From contig CAWEYS010000023.1 in assembly GCA_963813355.1 (NCBI GenBank), positions 62,001-126,000 of the forward strand: 64,000 nt of DNA, written 5' to 3'. The DNA is from DATAGF01 sp963813355. Lineage in GTDB: Bacteria; Actinomycetota; Thermoleophilia; Miltoncostaeales; Miltoncostaeaceae. The notes under the pieces are model-generated. The model ran no database searches, had not been told where the DNA came from, and worked only from the letters and a program-made list of their open reading frames with translations. Positions 62,069 to 64,000 of this stretch are shown one piece after another (the first letter of the stretch is position 1; every line of letters starts with the position of its first letter). The position numbers and the translations under genes are program-made.

Positions 62069-62156
62069 CCAGGGGAGCTGCCGCGGGCGGCTGAGAGGAG
62101 GCGAGTCGGCCTCGACCCTTGAAACCTGATCTGGGTAATTCCAGCGAAGGGAGGCC
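62069..62156 (+). ncRNA. TPP (thiamine pyrophosphate) riboswitch
   Basis: The THI-element landmarks are present in order: GGGGAGCTGCCG, then CTGAGAGGAGG (62091-62101), then GACCCTTGA (62114-62122), ACCTGATCTGGGTAAT (62124-62139) and CCAGCGAAGGGAGG (62141-62154). The canonical TGAACC has an extra A here (TGAAACC) and the usual AATGCCAGCG reads AATTCCAGCG, small departures in otherwise invariant positions. The GGAGG at the 3' end of the aptamer lies close to GTG 62166, so ligand binding would hide the ribosome site and stop translation of thiL. Confidence 0.92.
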
Positions 62157-62165
62157 GCGGGGGCG

Positions 62166-63146
62166 GTGTCGGAGCTGGCGCTCATCGAGCGGATCGGAGC
62201 GCGCGCGCGGCGCCGGCCGGGCACCGAGCTCGGCATCGGGGACGACGCGGCGCTCCTGAGCGTCGGCGGCACCGCCGTCGTCACCCAGGACCTGCTGGTC
62301 GAGGGCGTGCACTTCCGCCGCGCGACCACGTCGGCCCGCGACCTGGGCCACAAGGCGCTCGCCGTGAACCTCTCCGACCTCGCCGCCATGGGCGCCGAGC
62401 CGGTCGCGGCGCTCGTCGGGCTCTGCCTGCCGCCCCGCGGCCTCTCCGAGGCCGAGGTGGACGACCTCTACGCCGGGATGGAGGCGCTCGCGGAGCGCCA
62501 CGGCGTGACCGTCGCGGGCGGCGACGTCACCGCGGGCCCGGCCCTGGTGCTCGCGATCGCCGCCGTCGGCCGACCGAGCTCCGGCGTCGCCCCGGTGCAC
62601 CGCTCCGGCGGGCGCTCCGGCGACGTCCTCTGCGTCACGGGGGCCCTCGGGGCCTCGGCCGCCGGGCTCCTGCTCCTGGAGCGGCCCGAGCTGGCCGGGG
62701 CGGTCCCCGGGCCGGTCGCGGACCGGCTCCGGGCGGCCCACCTGCGCCCCGAGCCGCGGGTCGAGGCGGGCCGCGCGCTGGCGCGGGCCGGCGCCCGGGC
62801 GATGCTCGACGTCTCGGACGGGCTCGCCCTCGACGGTGCGCGTCTCGCGCGGGCCAGCGGCGCCCGCGCCGTGATCGAGCTCGCGCGGCTGCCGCTCGCC
62901 GAGGGGGTCGCCGAGGTCGCGGCCGCGGCGGGCCGCGACGCCCTGCGGCTGGCCGCGTCCGGCGGCGAGGACTACGAGCTGCTGGCGGCGATCGCGCCCG
63001 CCGCGCTCGAGCCGGCCCGCCGGGACGCGCCCTGCCCGCTGACGCCGGTCGGCCGGCTCGAGCAGGGCCCGCCGGGCCTGGTCGCGCTCGACGCCGCCGG
63101 CGCGGCCGTGGAGCTGGAGGCCGGCGGGTGGGAGCACGATGTCTGA
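62166..63146 (+). CDS. thiL: Thiamine-monophosphate kinase (326 aa)
   Basis: Phosphorylates thiamine monophosphate to the active TPP. GIGDDAALL, VEGVHFRRATTSARDLGHKA, NLSDLAAMGAEPVAAL, TVAGGDVTAGP and DVSDGLALD are the ThiL motifs. GTG 62166 follows the riboswitch by about ten bases. Its end overlaps the ABC ATPase gene, tying thiamine salvage and activation together. Confidence 0.95.
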   Translation: MSELALIERIGARARRRPGTELGIGDDAALLSVGGTAVVTQDLLVEGVHFRRATTSARDLGHKALAVNLSDLAAMGAEPVAALVGLCLPPRGLSEAEVDDLYAGMEALAERHGVTVAGGDVTAGPALVLAIAAVGRPSSGVAPVHRSGGRSGDVLCVTGALGASAAGLLLLERPELAGAVPGPVADRLRAAHLRPEPRVEAGRALARAGARAMLDVSDGLALDGARLARASGARAVIELARLPLAEGVAEVAAAAGRDALRLAASGGEDYELLAAIAPAALEPARRDAPCPLTPVGRLEQGPPGLVALDAAGAAVELEAGGWEHDV

Positions 63147-63912
63147 GCCCGAGCGCGCGCCGGCCATCGAGGCCCGCGGGCTGCGGCTCGCCTTCGGGGA
63201 GACCGAGGTCCTGGGGGGGCTCTCCCTGAGCGTGGCCCCGGGCGAGATCGTCGCGGTGGTCGGCCCGTCCGGGTGCGGGAAGAGCACCCTCCTGTCGGTG
63301 CTCGCCGGGCTGATCGCGCCCGATGCCGGCGAGGTGACGCTCGACGGCCGCGCCGACGCGGTCCGCCTCGGCGCCCTCACCCTGATGCCCCAGCAGGACG
63401 CCCTGCTGCCCTGGCGGCCGCTGCTCGGCAACGTCGCCCTGGGCCCGCGGCTGGCGGGCGCCGGGCGCGAGGAGGCCGACCGCGCCGCCCGGCGGGCCCT
63501 CGCGCGGTTCGGCCTGGCCGGGTTCGAGGACCACTACCCCCACGCCCTGTCGGGGGGGATGCGCCAGCGCGCGGCGCTCGCGCGCACCCTGCTGTCGGGC
63601 TCGCGGGCATGGCTGCTCGACGAGCCGTTCGGGGCGCTCGACGCGCTCACCAGAACCGACCTGCGCGGCGTGCTCGCGCGCGCCTGGGCCGAGGCGCGCC
63701 CGTCCGCGCTGCTGGTGACGCACGACCTCGACGAGGCGCTGCTGCTGGCCGACCGCGTCCTGGTGTCGAGCCCCCGCCCGGCCCAGATCGTGGCCGAGGT
63801 GGCGGTCGGCCTCCCCCGCCCGCGGGAGGCCGGCGACGTCGCCCGGCCGGAGGTCGCGGACCTGCGGCGGCGGCTGATGGACGCCCTGCGGTCGACGGGG
63901 GCCGTCGCGTGA
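63139..63912 (+). CDS. ABC importer ATP-binding protein, probably for HMP/thiamine precursors (257 aa)
   Basis: Walker A VGPSGCGKST, Q-loop MPQQDALLPWRPLLGN, signature LSGGMRQRAALAR, Walker B AWLLDEPFGALD and switch His VTHDLDEAL place it in the NitT/TauT/ThiZ-like group. Starting within thiL (ATG 63139) downstream of a TPP riboswitch makes a thiamine precursor such as hydroxymethylpyrimidine the likely cargo. A permease gene follows with an overlapping start. Confidence 0.9.
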   Translation: MSEPERAPAIEARGLRLAFGETEVLGGLSLSVAPGEIVAVVGPSGCGKSTLLSVLAGLIAPDAGEVTLDGRADAVRLGALTLMPQQDALLPWRPLLGNVALGPRLAGAGREEADRAARRALARFGLAGFEDHYPHALSGGMRQRAALARTLLSGSRAWLLDEPFGALDALTRTDLRGVLARAWAEARPSALLVTHDLDEALLLADRVLVSSPRPAQIVAEVAVGLPRPREAGDVARPEVADLRRRLMDALRSTGAVA

Positions 63913-64000
63913 GCACGGCCGACCGCATCCCTGCCGCCGCCGCGGAGGCGGCCCCCGTGCGGGGAGCGCCGGGTCGGACCTGGAGGCGGCGGCTGCCGCT
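63909..64000 (+). CDS. Start of an ABC permease gene, cut by the window end
   Basis: GTG 63909 overlaps the ATPase TGA. Only about 30 residues are visible: a polar, Ala/Pro-rich N-terminus ending TWRRRLPL, with a basic edge as expected just before a first membrane segment. By position it should be the permease of the thiamine-precursor importer; the sequence itself cannot prove it. Confidence 0.6.
   Translation, partial: MSTADRIPAAAAEAAPVRGAPGRTWRRRLP

Overview
The window is very GC-rich (third codon positions almost always G or C), starts many genes with GTG, and has high-GC actinobacterial gene sets: dapA-rnj-ftsK-rodZ-cinA-recA, murT/gatD, inositol-3-phosphate synthase, a resuscitation-promoting-factor-like muralytic enzyme, DUF3052 and DUF2079. 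The best guess is a deep-branching actinobacterium such as Thermoleophilia (Solirubrobacterales or Gaiellales). That is inference from gene content; no rRNA is present to test it.

Layout. 0-2.7 kb: cupin, an unknown helical protein, a geranylgeranyl-reductase-like flavoprotein and a broken secreted-protein fragment. 2.7-5.5 kb: a large ATPase/LuxR regulator broken by about eight frameshifts. 5.5-22.8 kb: a conserved housekeeping block (dapA, RNase J, FtsK, RodZ-like, CinA, ThpR, RecA, MiaB, MiaA, DapF, DapL-like aminotransferase, dUTPase), with a leftward hydrolase/DUF3052 pair and a superoxide dismutase inside it. 22.8-26.4 kb: gatD, a methyltransferase, murT and rpiA on the minus strand. 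26.5-30.6 kb: a plus-strand run of metallo-beta-lactamase-fold protein, NrtR-like NUDIX protein, two unknown proteins, YqgE and an MFS transporter. 30.6-37.7 kb, minus strand: the primary sigma factor, a cell-wall lytic enzyme, two overlapping ABC ATPase/permease pairs and inositol-phosphate synthase. 37.8-50 kb: mixed accessory genes (a serine-recombinase-like protein lacking its catalytic Ser, C5-epimerase, TMEM175-like channel, MMPL exporter, PilZ, astacin protease with propeller-like repeats, small enzymes, a decayed TetR gene). 50-60 kb: an envelope glycan locus (phosphodiester glycosidase, three glycosyltransferases of which one is fused to a PHP phosphoesterase, DUF2079 membrane protein, serine hydrolase, polysaccharide deacetylase). 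60-64 kb: SRPBCC protein, photolyase, an ECF sigma remnant, and a TPP riboswitch in front of thiL and an ABC importer cut by the window edge.

Genes working together. DapA, the DapL-like aminotransferase and DapF supply meso-diaminopimelate; MurT/GatD amidate the lipid II stem peptide; RodZ-like protein, the lytic transglycosylase and the glycan locus shape and decorate the envelope. MiaA and MiaB modify tRNA A37 in sequence.

Two features run through the window. First, many genes have a TAnnnT -10 box only 6-9 bases before the start codon, which predicts leaderless mRNAs, and at two or three loci the -10 boxes of divergent genes overlap. Second, several well-conserved genes have no ATG, GTG or TTG at the right place: CTG overlapping the upstream TGA (dapL, the MFS gene), CTG (tetR), and ATC at exact Shine-Dalgarno distance (rnj, ftsK). 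About twenty single-base indels interrupt otherwise conserved reading frames. Most single ones look like extra bases in G/C runs and may be assembly errors; the LuxR and TetR genes carry several each and may be truly decaying. No tRNA, rRNA, CRISPR array, insertion sequence or prophage was seen.
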